From Rhynchopus euleeides (taxonomy: Eukaryota; Euglenozoa; Diplonemea; Diplonemida; Diplonemidae): 64,000 nt of DNA. A program made the position numbers and the translations under genes. This document shows positions 53,522 to 63,277 of this stretch, piece by piece. Numbering within the stretch: position 1 is the stretch's first letter; every line of letters starts with the position of its first letter. The notes under the pieces are model-generated. The model worked only from the letters and a program-made list of their open reading frames with translations, was not told the origin of the DNA and made no database searches. Where the stretch lies: positions 1,798,569-1,862,568 of the forward strand of contig OY723249.1 in assembly GCA_963210315.1 (NCBI GenBank), given 5' to 3'.

Positions 53522-53850
53522 TGGCAGCCGAACTGTGTGGCACAGCGGTCCCTGCCAATCTACGGGCGTTTCGCTCATAAGCAAGGTTATGAGTGCCTCC
53601 GGAGGTACTAACAGCCTTGCCAGAAGTGCAGCGATCTGCTCAAGGAAAGGTAGCCAATGTGTACCTCTTGAGGGGGCGCGAAGCGCCCCCGAGGGGCGCC
53701 TCCCTGTGGTTAAAAAAAATCTCAAAATCCCAAAAATTTCAAATAAAACTTCGTCCACCCCATGCGGGATCTGTGGACGATAGCGAACGGCCTGGGGGGG
53801 GGGCAGTGGTGTGACCCTTGATTTTTATGGATTTTTTTGACTTGATTTTT

Positions 53851-54050
53851 TTGGATTTTTTTGGATTTTTTTGGATTTTTTTGGATTTTTTTGGATTTTT
53901 TTGGATTTTTTTGGATTTTTTTGGATTTTTTTGGATTTTTTTGGATTTTTTTGGATTTTTTTGGATTTTTTTGGATTTTTTTGGATTTTTTTGGATTTTT
54001 TTGGATTTTTTTGGATTTTTTTGGATTTTTTTGGATTTTTTTGGATTTTT
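53851..54050. repeat. Twenty perfect copies of TTGGATTTTT
   Basis: The unit is exactly 10 bp with no variant in 200 bp. Seven-T tracts therefore recur once per helical turn, which is expected to bend DNA strongly. A degenerate copy of the same array is at 57857-57912. Open frames through it (FGFFWIFLD-type) are a by-product of stop-free repeats. Confidence 0.97.
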
Positions 54051-54999
54051 TTGCGGGCATAAAAATCATGGAAATCTGGAGAAATCGCCATTCCCCCCTT
54101 GTCTGCAGGGACTTTCCTATTTTTTTAGAGAGGGGGCCCGGTGCCGGCGCGCGTCCGTCGCACTGAGGCTGTTTGGTGGGGCTAGCGCAGCAGGCTGACC
54201 TGCAGGAGCTTCCCACCCACCTCACGTGTGCACACCATCCTGGTCGAGAAAGCTGCTCGTTTGCACTCGGAGTGCGCCGATAACCCAGAACCGACGCGCA
54301 AGGGGGGGAAATCTGTGCGACCGTAGTGTGGTGTGGATGAACGGGCCTCACGGATGGTGTCAACAGTGCCCGGCGGTGTCACCAGCCTGAGCTGGGTCAA
54401 GGCGGGAAGCGCCACCAAGCTTTCTCCGGATGCTCAGACACATACGACAGACTCGAAGTGGAAGAAGCCTTTCTCTGCCAGTGCCTTGTTACGGGTTGAA
54501 TCCGACTGTCCCTGGTTGCAACACTGTGAATGCCTGTACGTAGTGTTGGCTTCGTGTGATTCGGCCAGGGATAGTGCACTGCGTTGGGCAGGGTCTAGCC
54601 CCGTTGATTGTTGATGCCTGTTGGTAGAGGAGGCGGATACCCCGATTTCGCTGTGACGAAAAATATTTTCGACGATTTTGGACAACTACTCGCCAGCTAA
54701 CCCACCAGGTGACCCCAAAATGGACATTAACGAGCGTCTACAAACGTCTACATCCCAGGAATGCTCGAATTTTGCTCAGAAAAACGATTTTTTCGATTTT
54801 TCACCTATTTTGGCTGGGAACAGTAGCAATTCCCGTTTCCTCCACTCGGTACCCCCGCCAGGCCCCCTCCAGACCCTTCCAAAAACGAGAAACCAGTTTT
54901 TGGCCCATCTATGGCCATTCGGAGGGTGTAGACCAACATTTTCGGCCTCAGACGGCCCATTCTGGGGTGTTTCTGGGTGAAAATCACCATTTCTGGCTT
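54051..54999. other. Unique flank between the two satellite arrays
   Basis: Contains the inverted partner (54115-54183) of the repeat at 43441 and otherwise unremarkable sequence. No gene recognised. Confidence 0.5.
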
Positions 55000-55059
55000 G
55001 TAGACGGAGGTAGATGCAGGTAGACGCTGGTAGACGCTGGTAGATGTTGGTAGATGCAG
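55000..55059 (+). repeat. Six 10-bp units GTAGAYGNNG
   Basis: Units: GTAGACGGAG, GTAGATGCAG, GTAGACGCTG (twice), GTAGATGTTG, GTAGATGCAG. Constant GTAGA-G…G with variable inner bases, placed 40 bases before the 18-bp satellite. Confidence 0.9.
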
Positions 55060-55099
55060 CCAAAATCGTGATTTGGTGTGGCATTGCTGCAACAATGAG

Positions 55100-57223
55100 T
55101 TCGACTGATCGAACAACTTTGACTGATCGAACAGTTTTGACTGATTGAACAACTTTGACTGATCGAACGAATTTGACTGATCGAACGAGTTTGACTGATC
55201 GAACAGTTTTGACTGATCGAACGAGTTTGACTGATCGAACAAGTTTGACTGATCGAACAACTTTGACTGATCGAACGAATTTGACTGATCGAACAGTTTT
55301 GACTGATCGAACAACTTTGACTGATCGAACAGTTTTGACTGATCGAACAAGTTTGACTGATCGAACGAGTTTGACTGATCGAACAGTTTTGACTGATCGA
55401 ACAACTTTGACTGATCGAACGAATTTGACTGATCGAACGAGTTTGACTGATCGAACAGTTTTGACTGATCGAACGAGTTTGACTGATCGAACAACTTTGA
55501 CTGATCGAACGAATTTGACTGATCGAACAACTTTGACTGATCGAACGAGTTTGACTGATCGAACAGTTTTGACTGATCGAACGAGTTTGACTGATCGAAC
55601 AAGTTTGACTGATCGAACAACTTTGACTGATCGAACGAATTTGACTGATCGAACAACTTTGACTGATCGAACGAGTTTGACTGATCGAACAGTTTTGACT
55701 GATCGAACGAGTTTGACTGATCGAACAAGTTTGACTGATCGAACAACTTTGACTGATCGAACGAATTTGACTGATCGAACAGTTTTGACTGATCGAACAA
55801 GTTTGACTGATCGAACGAGTTTGACTGATCGAACAGTTTTGACTGATCGAACGAATTTGACTGATCGAACGAATTTGACTGATCGAACAACTTTGACTGA
55901 TCGAACGAATTTGACTGATCGAACAGTTTTGACTGATCGAACAAGTTTGACTGATCGAACAGTTTTGACTGATCGAACGAGTTTGACTGATCGAACAAGT
56001 TTGACTGATCGAACAACTTTGACTGATCGAACGAATTTGACTGATCGAACAGTTTTGACTGATCGAACAAGTTTGACTGATCGAACGAGTTTGACTGATC
56101 GAACAGTTTTGACTGATCGAACGAATTTGACTGATCGAACGAATTTGACTGATCGAACAACTTTGACTGATCGAACGAATTTGACTGATCGAACGAGTTT
56201 GACTGATCGAACAGTTTTGACTGATCGAACGAGTTTGACTGATCGAACAACTTTGACTGATCGAACGAATTTGACTGATCGAACAACTTTGACTGATCGA
56301 ACGAGTTTGACTGATCGAACAGTTTTGACTGATCGAACGAGTTTGACTGATCGAACAAGTTTGACTGATCGAACAACTTTGACTGATCGAACGAATTTGA
56401 CTGATCGAACAACTTTGACTGATCGAACGAGTTTGACTGATCGAACAGTTTTGACTGATCGAACGAGTTTGACTGATCGAACAAGTTTGACTGATCGAAC
56501 AACTTTGACTGATCGAACGAATTTGACTGATCGAACAGTTTTGACTGATCGAACAAGTTTGACTGATCGAACGAGTTTGACTGATCGAACAGTTTTGACT
56601 GATCGAACGAATTTGACTGATCGAACAACTTTGACTGATCGAACGAGTTTGACTGATCGAACAGTTTTGACTGATCGAACGAGTTTGACTGATCGAACAA
56701 GTTTGACTGATCGAACAACTTTGACTGATCGAACGAATTTGACTGATCGAACAACTTTGACTGATCGAACGAGTTTGACTGATCGAACAGTTTTGACTGA
56801 TCGAACGAGTTTGACTGATCGAACAAGTTTGACTGATCGAACAACTTTGACTGATCGAACGAATTTGACTGATCGAACAGTTTTGACTGATCGAACAAGT
56901 TTGACTGATCGAACGAGTTTGACTGATCGAACAGTTTTGACTGATCGAACGAATTTGACTGATCGAACGAATTTGACTGATCGAACAACTTTGACTGATC
57001 GAACGAATTTGACTGATCGAACAGTTTTGACTGATCGAACAAGTTTGACTGATCGAACAGTTTTGACTGATCGAACAAGTTTGACTGATTGAACAGTTTT
57101 GACTGATCGAACAACTTTGACTGATCGAACGAGTTTGACTGATCGAACGAGTTTGACTGATCGAACAACTTTGACTGATCGAACAAGTTTGACTGATCGA
57201 ACAACTTTGACTGATCGAACGAG
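55100..57223. repeat. 18-bp satellite, 118 phase-perfect units with a variable triplet
   Basis: Each unit is TTTGACTGATCGAAC plus three bases from AAC, AAG, GAA, GAG or AGT. 2124 bp is exactly 118 units and phase is kept throughout. I noticed only three substitutions in the 15-mer: TTC for TTT in unit 1, and GATTGAAC in the units at 55136 and about 57080. Triplet order shows higher-order repeats. GAA-AAC-GAG-AGT-GAG-AAG-AAC starts at 55496, 55622 and 56252. GAA-AGT-AAG-GAG-AGT-GAA-GAA-AAC starts at 55748 and 56018. All three minus frames and one plus frame are open simply because the unit is 18 nt and stop-free. Confidence 0.97.
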
Positions 57224-57430
57224 TCTCCGGTGAGTCTCCGGAATCATTCCGGAGTCTCCGCGGAGTCGCCGAAGTCGATCCGGAGACTCCGGCGAGTCTC
57301 CGGAGTCGTTCCGGAGTCTCTGGCGAGTCTGCGGAACGGCTCCGGATCGACTCCGGAGACTCCGCGGAGACTCCGGATCGACTCCGGAGACTCGCCGGAG
57401 GCTCCGGATCGGAGACGTTTCCGAGGAATA
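57224..57430. repeat. Degenerate CCGGAGTCTCCG repeat cluster
   Basis: GTCTCCGG and its complement CCGGAGAC alternate with TCGATCCGG, giving many nested hairpins. It abuts the 18-bp satellite directly. Confidence 0.8.
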
Positions 57431-57856
57431 GCTCGCTGTTCCTGAGTGTCCCCGTGCCAAGTCGCTGGTCGCCCCAGCGCGTGTCTCTGTTTCCGGCCAA
57501 CACCTTACTGTTCCTGGTGTGTTTCTGACCAAGTGTCGTTTGTTTCTGCGTTGTTCTGCCGTCGGAGTACTCTCTGATGGCAGTCTGGCCCCAAGGTGAA
57601 GTGGCCTCCACCCGAACATGTCCAAAAATGTGTTTTTTGGCATTGTCGGAGTGTGTGCGGAGTGCATGAGCGTGTTTTTTTGGGCCAAATGGGACAAATT
57701 AATTTCCGTCACACTTTTTTTATGAGGAATTGCTTGAGATCCGCCTCCTCTACTGTTGGAGCCACCGCGAAGGGGCCGAGTACGGTCACAGGCTGGCTGG
57801 GCATAGTCAGGCATGAAGGGCGCCATGTGTTCCCCGCCTAGGTTCCTGCCCAGTGA

Positions 57857-57912
57857 TTTTTATTGATTTTTATGGATTTTTTTGGATTTTTATTGATTTT
57901 TTTGGATTTTTT
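57857..57912. repeat. Degenerate T-tract array related to 53851-54050
   Basis: TGATTTTTATTGATTTTTATGGATTTTTTTGG… in the same orientation as the left array, so the satellite domain is bracketed by direct copies. Confidence 0.8.
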
Positions 57913-59693
57913 TGAATCAACGGTCACGGGGTCTGATTATTATCACCACTGGGGGGGGGGTGCTCCCGGAAACGGGCACCCCCCTCAGTACGTTCAAAAC
58001 CTCAGAAAAGACATGTTGCCTTCTGAGATACCCCGGCTGCCTGGCAAAGGCAAGGGCCCTGCTTTCCAGCAGACATCCCTGTCCTGGCAACAGCGGACGT
58101 GATGAGCCGCTCCTCCCCGACAACAGGGTTCATAGCAGTTCTCAAAGAGTTCCCGAGCCCTGACTGGCCCCCTCCGAAGAAGTGTGTGCGTGTCGTGGCA
58201 GTGGAGGTGTCATCAGAGTTAGCTCGGTGAAACCTGCACCAAACTAAAAATCTTAACGTGTGCGTGTGGCTCCATAGTGGTCAAACTTGATGGAGTGCCT
58301 CGAAACCCAATCCCATCCGGTCCATGCCATATCCCACTTCATTTGTTGTTCCACGTTCCAAGCGACGGAGGGAAGCGAGGTCGCGAATGAACTTGTACGA
58401 CTGAAACCTTTGGGATTCGCACCTTCCTCCCGCTTCACAGGTCCTCCACACTGCTCGAGACATCAGGTGTGGGTTCAACGAGAAGTGGCGAGTTCTCTGA
58501 AGGTTCTGGTTAGGGCGGTTGTACCTTCGGGCGGAAGGGGTATTATTTATTCAGTTCAATTCTTACTTTTCTCGGTAGAACGCGCAAATCCGCTTCGGGG
58601 AATCCAGCGCGGGCGTGTTTCTCTGCATCCTTTGCCTCCCTTCCTTGTTACCGGTAGTACTGATAGTACATTCACATCCTTTTGCAGATTGACACCCCCG
58701 GTTGCAGCATCCTTCCTGAGACAACACTTGGTTTGGGTTGGGAAGTGTGTCGCTCGTGTCATCTGGATTGTGTTTGGGTGAATTTGTGGCACGACGGCCA
58801 GCCACATGAACGATCGAGAAGTACTCACAAAGCAGAGACATGTTCCCCAAACCGGTCTGCGATGGGGTTCATAACCAGCACACCCACGATGTTGATTGTG
58901 ATCTGCATACGATTCTTTCTGCCCGTTCTCTCCCTCTGCACAACATTGTGACTGCTGTACGTCTGTTTCCACAGAGCAGCAGGCTTTGCTTGCCATCGCC
59001 CTTCATGGGCCGAACCGCGGGTGGCAGAGACAGGGACAGCGACCAACGAATGTGGCCAGCCCAGCAAGGGGTGTCTTGCAGCACATGCATCCCCTTTCTG
59101 AGAATTACACGTTCGCAGCCATCATATTAGTGGTTGAACACCCGCCGGCAGCCCATTGTTTGTAGTCCGTTTTCTTTTTATTGTCATCATGGGTGGAAGT
59201 GGCGGGGACCTGCAATGGGTTCACTTCGAAGCTGTGCCGGGTAGCGGCTCGGTTTAATCACACTGCAACCTCTCGGGAGACGCAATGCGATGTCGGTTCG
59301 CTAACCCAAAGCCACAGAACGAAGCTGCCCTCACAGCCTTGTGTGAATTTCTATTCCACGCCATTCATCCAGTCCAGACCTCAGGCCATGCGGAGGCTGC
59401 TCCAGGTCTGCCTCTTGGCCTGTCTTCTGCCCTTGGTTGCACACCAGGCCCCAGTTATATATCAGATGTGGTCCGCCCTGCTGTCTGGCGGGCATCCTTC
59501 CTTTCCGTTTGAAAATAGATAATGAATCGGAAAACCCAAACCGAGATGGAAGAAAAATAGTGGAGTGCAGCGCAAAGAAACCCACCACCGCCCCCCCCCT
59601 CCCTACCCCCCTGCTGTCTTGTCTGTATGCAAATTCAAATCACACAGCCTGCATCCCGCAACCCACACCACCACCAGGGCTGCGGTTGCAGGG
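57913..59693. other. Non-coding region before the right-hand gene cluster
   Basis: Open frames up to 164 codons (58287-58781) without recognisable protein features. A CCACCACCAG acceptor-like site at about 59677 precedes the next start. Confidence 0.5.
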
Positions 59694-61775
59694 ATGTCAC
59701 AAGGGGGCACCTCAGCAGCTGCGCTCGTGGGTGTTGCCGCTGGCGCAGCCCTTGGAGGAGGTGCAGTGTACTGCTGCCTGCAGCGGGATGCCGCGTCGGG
59801 CATTGCACCGGAGGAGGAGGAGGTGGGGCTGATCCCTGTCATCCAGCCAGCCCCCCCACGCGACCGCGACACCACAGCTGCCGGCGCCACCGCCACCGCC
59901 ACACCCACACCCGCCGCTGCAGCCGACCAGGCGTCAGGGCCACCGCCGCTCGTCGACACGTCTTCCGACGACACACCGCACTGCTCCATTGTCGAGAGCT
60001 GCGGTGCCTTCGCGTCGCTCACCCTCCCCTGCCGCACGCTGCTGTGCTGGGGCCTGCCGAGCGCAGGCGGGGAGGCGCCAGAGGGCTGCCCCCCTCTGGA
60101 GAAGCTTGCCGGCACCCGCCACGGCTTCGCCGCGCTGACAGCCACCACCCCGCGCAGCGTGGTGGTGTGGGGTGACCTGAAGGTGCACGCCGAGCGCCTC
60201 CGAAACGAGACCCCCGCAAACCCCACGCGCATAACCTCCACAGCACGCAGCGTGTGTGTGGAGAACGATGCGGGCGACGGGGTGCTGTTCGGGATGTGGG
60301 GCATCGTGCGCTACAAAGGCCTGGGCATCCGCGGGCTGCGCAGCACCGAGGCTGCCGATGCTGGGTATATGCCTGGGAAGGACAGCATCTTTGCGGCAGG
60401 CGATGTCAGCTCCGGGGCTCAGCCGCCCCACTACACCCAGATGACGGATAAGATATGTGCGACCAGCCAGGCCTTTGCCGCCATCAAGCAGGACGGCACT
60501 GTGGTGGCATGGGGGTGTGCCACAGCGGGCGGTGGTGCCCCGCCCACTTGCAGGGATGTCGTTGCCATCCAGTCGACGTGCCAGGCCTTCGCCGCCCTGA
60601 CAGGCAGCGGCGAGGTGCATGCCTGGGGCAACCCCCGCAAAGGCGGTGTCTGTGATGCCGGCGTTGCGCAGGCGTTGTCGCAGAGCCCTGTGAAGGAGTT
60701 GGCGTCTACGCTGAGTGCCTTCGCGGCCCTGAACGAGGAGGGGCGTGTGGTGGTGTGGGGGGCCCGGGAGTATGGCGGCGACCAGGCGCAGGCGGACCGT
60801 GCCCTCGCCGGCAAGCGTGCCCAGACTGTCAAGGCGACGAATTTCTCCTTTGCCGTGCTGTGTCAGGTGTGTGCCGTGCAGCACAGCCGGGTGTTGTGCT
60901 CCCATGAGTTTTTTTTTTGAGAGTTGTGCAACAACGCAGGAAACTGTGCCAGTGCAGATCCTTGCAGAACTTCCCACACACTTCATGACAGGCGTGTGGG
61001 GTGTTCTCGCGATCGACGAATACCCTTCGGCTCTTCTATTGTTTCCCTTTCAGATTTGCACTAAAACACAGTTTTGTTACCATGCCACTGGGGGTCTTCG
61101 CTGGTCGTTATTCTTCGTCAATCTTCGTCAGTTTTCACCTATTTCAACAGGAAATGCACCAAAATGCACTGACGATCACCCCGTAGCGAAGACCCCCACT
61201 AACTTTTTATTGTCTCACGTTGAAAAGGGTTAAGCTGTGGCAGCGAACCCCACTGCCTTTTGATGAGGGTCTCCCGCCGCCTTGTGACACACAAGACAGA
61301 GGCACAATCAAGCAATACGGCCGCCGCCTTCGTGTGCGCAATGTGCCGCCGCCTTGCATACAAGACGGAGGCACCAAGCAATACCCACCGCCTTGACTCC
61401 ACCTCAACCCCCGCCCTACAGGATGGCAGCGTGGTGTCGTGGGGGGACCCGGAGCTTGGCGGCACGATCAGCGCTGCGAAGTCATCTGCAATAGCGAATA
61501 AGGCAGTCGAGATCTTCTCAGGCCCGCGGGTGTTCGGTGTAATCCTGCAGGGCAGCGACCAGGGGCCCGAGTCACGTGTTGTGGTGACGTGGGGTGATGA
61601 CACGCGTGGGGGCAAGCCTCCCCCGCTGCAACACACAGCCAACGTGCAGACCCTCCTGATTGGGGAGTATGCTGTGGTAACGATGAAGCACAACGGCAAC
61701 ATCATCACCTGGGGCGACGCGGCCCGAGGCGGCCGGGTTGGGGGCGGCGAACGTATCGAAGGACTCACCCTGTGA
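59694..61775 (+). CDS. RCC1/BLIP-II-like beta-propeller protein with N-terminal membrane anchor
   Basis: Exons 59694-60866 and 61422-61775 give 508 residues. The 555-nt intron (GTGTGTGC…CCTACAG) is the only one here not starting GTATG. Joining restores FAVLCQ-DGSVVSWGDPELGG, an RCC1-type repeat split between exons. Repeats of the form (A)FAAL-x-DG-VV-WG recur through the protein (HGFAALTATT…VVVWGD, QAFAAIKQDGTVVAWG, QAFAALTGSGEVHAWG, SAFAALNEEGRVVVWG, DGSVVSWGD, HNGNIITWGD). Residues 8-30 are a Gly/Ala-rich hydrophobic segment, likely a signal anchor, followed by a Thr/Ala/Pro linker. Such propellers are protein-binding platforms; a partner cannot be inferred. Start at ATG 59694; the frame is open upstream but reads low-complexity. 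Confidence 0.8.
61250..61421 (+). repeat. Intronic tandem repeat
   Basis: Two to three degenerate units containing CCGCCGCCTTG, ACAAGAC(A/G)GAGGCAC and AAGCAATAC, lying directly before the 3' splice site of the RCC1-like gene. Confidence 0.6.
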
Positions 61776-62072
61776 CCTGTGGCCCCTGTGCCACAGCCAG
61801 GGCGAGGCCAGTAGGGAAGGCATATTCTAGAAACGCCCGTAGAGGTTAAAAAGACGGAGTGTTCGGTGATACACCCCCACCCCACCCCCCGCTATCCCTC
61901 GCCCTCGCCCCTTCTTGGCTCACAGCTACCCTTCTCTCTCTCTGTGCCCCTTTTCACCGTGACAAGGCTACATCCGACGAAGGGTTGCGAACGTTACACA
62001 CACAAGTTAGCTTGCTCCTTGTCCGACGACCCCCCCCGGGATCAACTTGCCGCACTCACCCCCCACGTTGCG

Positions 62073-62810
62073 ATGCCGGTGGAAGTCGAGGTGTGCATTG
62101 ACTCTGTGCACGGCGCGCTGTCTGCCTTGGCTGGAGGCGTGCGCCGTCTGGAGACCTGTGCCGGACTCAGCGATGGCGGGCTGACCCCCTCCTTGGGGCT
62201 CGTGCAGCAGATCGACGCGTGGGGGAAGGGTGCCCGGCAGTTCGTCATGATCCGCCCCCGTGGCGGGGACTTCGCCTACTCGCCTGACGAGGTGGATGTG
62301 ATGCTGCGCGACATCGAGGCAGTCAAGGCCCTGCGCCTGCCCTCTGTCGCAGGCTTTGTGTTCGGCTGCCTCACGCCGCAGCGCTCTGTCGACCTCCTCT
62401 CGATGAATCGCCTCATCACGGCAGCGCGCCCGCTGGCTGTCACCTTCCACCGCGCCATCGATGTGGCGGTGGACTACGACGCAGCCCTGCTGCGTGTTGT
62501 GGAGCTCGGCTGCGACTACCTGCTGACGTCGGGCGGGCGGCCCACCGCTGTGGCAGGAAAGGAGACCATCCGGCGGGCGGTGCTGAGGCACGGCAAGGCC
62601 ATCGCCATCATGGCAGGCTCAGGGGTGAACCCTGACAACGCAGCGGAGCTGCTCGACGCAGGGGTGTCGCACCTGCACTTCAGTGCGAAGGGTCGCGTTG
62701 CCTCCAGCTATGCTTCGCTGTCGATGGGCTCTGCCGACTCGGGTGACGGCTACAACAGCGCGTCGCAGGAGACTGTCGAGCGAATGCTGCGCGCTGTTGC
62801 GAAGCTATGA
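62073..62810 (+). CDS. cutC: CutC-family copper homeostasis protein
   Basis: 245 residues, close to the usual ~245-270. TIM-barrel family motifs in order: VEVCIDSVHGALSALAGG…RRLETC (6-29), GLTPSLGL (36-43), FVMIRPRGGDFAYSPDEVDVMLRDI (58-81), AGFVFGCL (93-100), VTFHRAIDVAVD (123-134), LLTSGG (150-155), IAIMAGSGVNPDNA (177-190), and HLHFSAKG (200-207). All conserved barrel strands are present and no intron is seen. The ATG at 62073 puts the first strand at residue 4, as in other CutC proteins; the open frame upstream is low-complexity. CutC has been linked to copper tolerance, but its biochemical activity is unsettled. It lies 297 bases after the RCC1-like gene, same strand. Confidence 0.93.
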   Translation: MPVEVEVCIDSVHGALSALAGGVRRLETCAGLSDGGLTPSLGLVQQIDAWGKGARQFVMIRPRGGDFAYSPDEVDVMLRDIEAVKALRLPSVAGFVFGCLTPQRSVDLLSMNRLITAARPLAVTFHRAIDVAVDYDAALLRVVELGCDYLLTSGGRPTAVAGKETIRRAVLRHGKAIAIMAGSGVNPDNAAELLDAGVSHLHFSAKGRVASSYASLSMGSADSGDGYNSASQETVERMLRAVAKL

Positions 62811-63277
62811 CGATGGGACATGGCAATTGTCCCACGCACAGTGTTGGCACACACAAACGGCACCACCCCACCCCACCCTACCCCACACACGGTAACGAAA
62901 TCTTCAACCCAGGGGGTGTCCGGAGGAGACGACGACAGATCGACCCCCACCCCCACACCCACGGAACCTCGTGCGCCAGCAGCTCTCTGCATGAGGCGAT
63001 GTGCAACCAGCTTCAGCTATCTTCACAAGGTGCTGTGTCCCTGGTGGGTTGTGGCTGCACTGCAGACCCAGGATTCAAATGCCCGAATCACGAAGTGTGG
63101 TGTTGGTGAATGATATGGCGTGGCATTTGTGGCATCATGAGTCTTTGTCTCACGTCGCACCACATACACACACAGATCAGCATCCCCGTCACCGCAGGTG
63201 CCACGAGTGTGGTCGGGTCAGGGGCTCGCGGCCCGGCAGGGGGTGGGCGGGTGAGCCAGGAGGAGGGGGTGGGGACA
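62811..63277. other. Intergenic region
   Basis: C/A-rich. An acceptor-like CACCGCAG at about 63197 precedes the next start by 80 bases. Nothing else recognised. Confidence 0.45.

Noticed and set aside
53722-54363. Lys/Ile/Asn-rich frame through the T-tract array
   Set aside because: Direct consequence of the 10-bp repeat reading in all frames.
55100-57223. CRISPR-like array
   Set aside because: There are no spacers: the variable part is three bases drawn from five states, in a eukaryotic context.
54776-57826. 1016-codon minus-strand open frame (SVK-x-VR repeats) and similar 645-875-codon frames
   Set aside because: The 18-bp unit has no stop in four of its six frames, so long open frames on both strands follow automatically. 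The encoded repeats differ by frame and show no flanking gene structure.
58287-58781. 164-codon plus-strand frame
   Set aside because: No recognisable features; comparable frames exist on the opposite strand.
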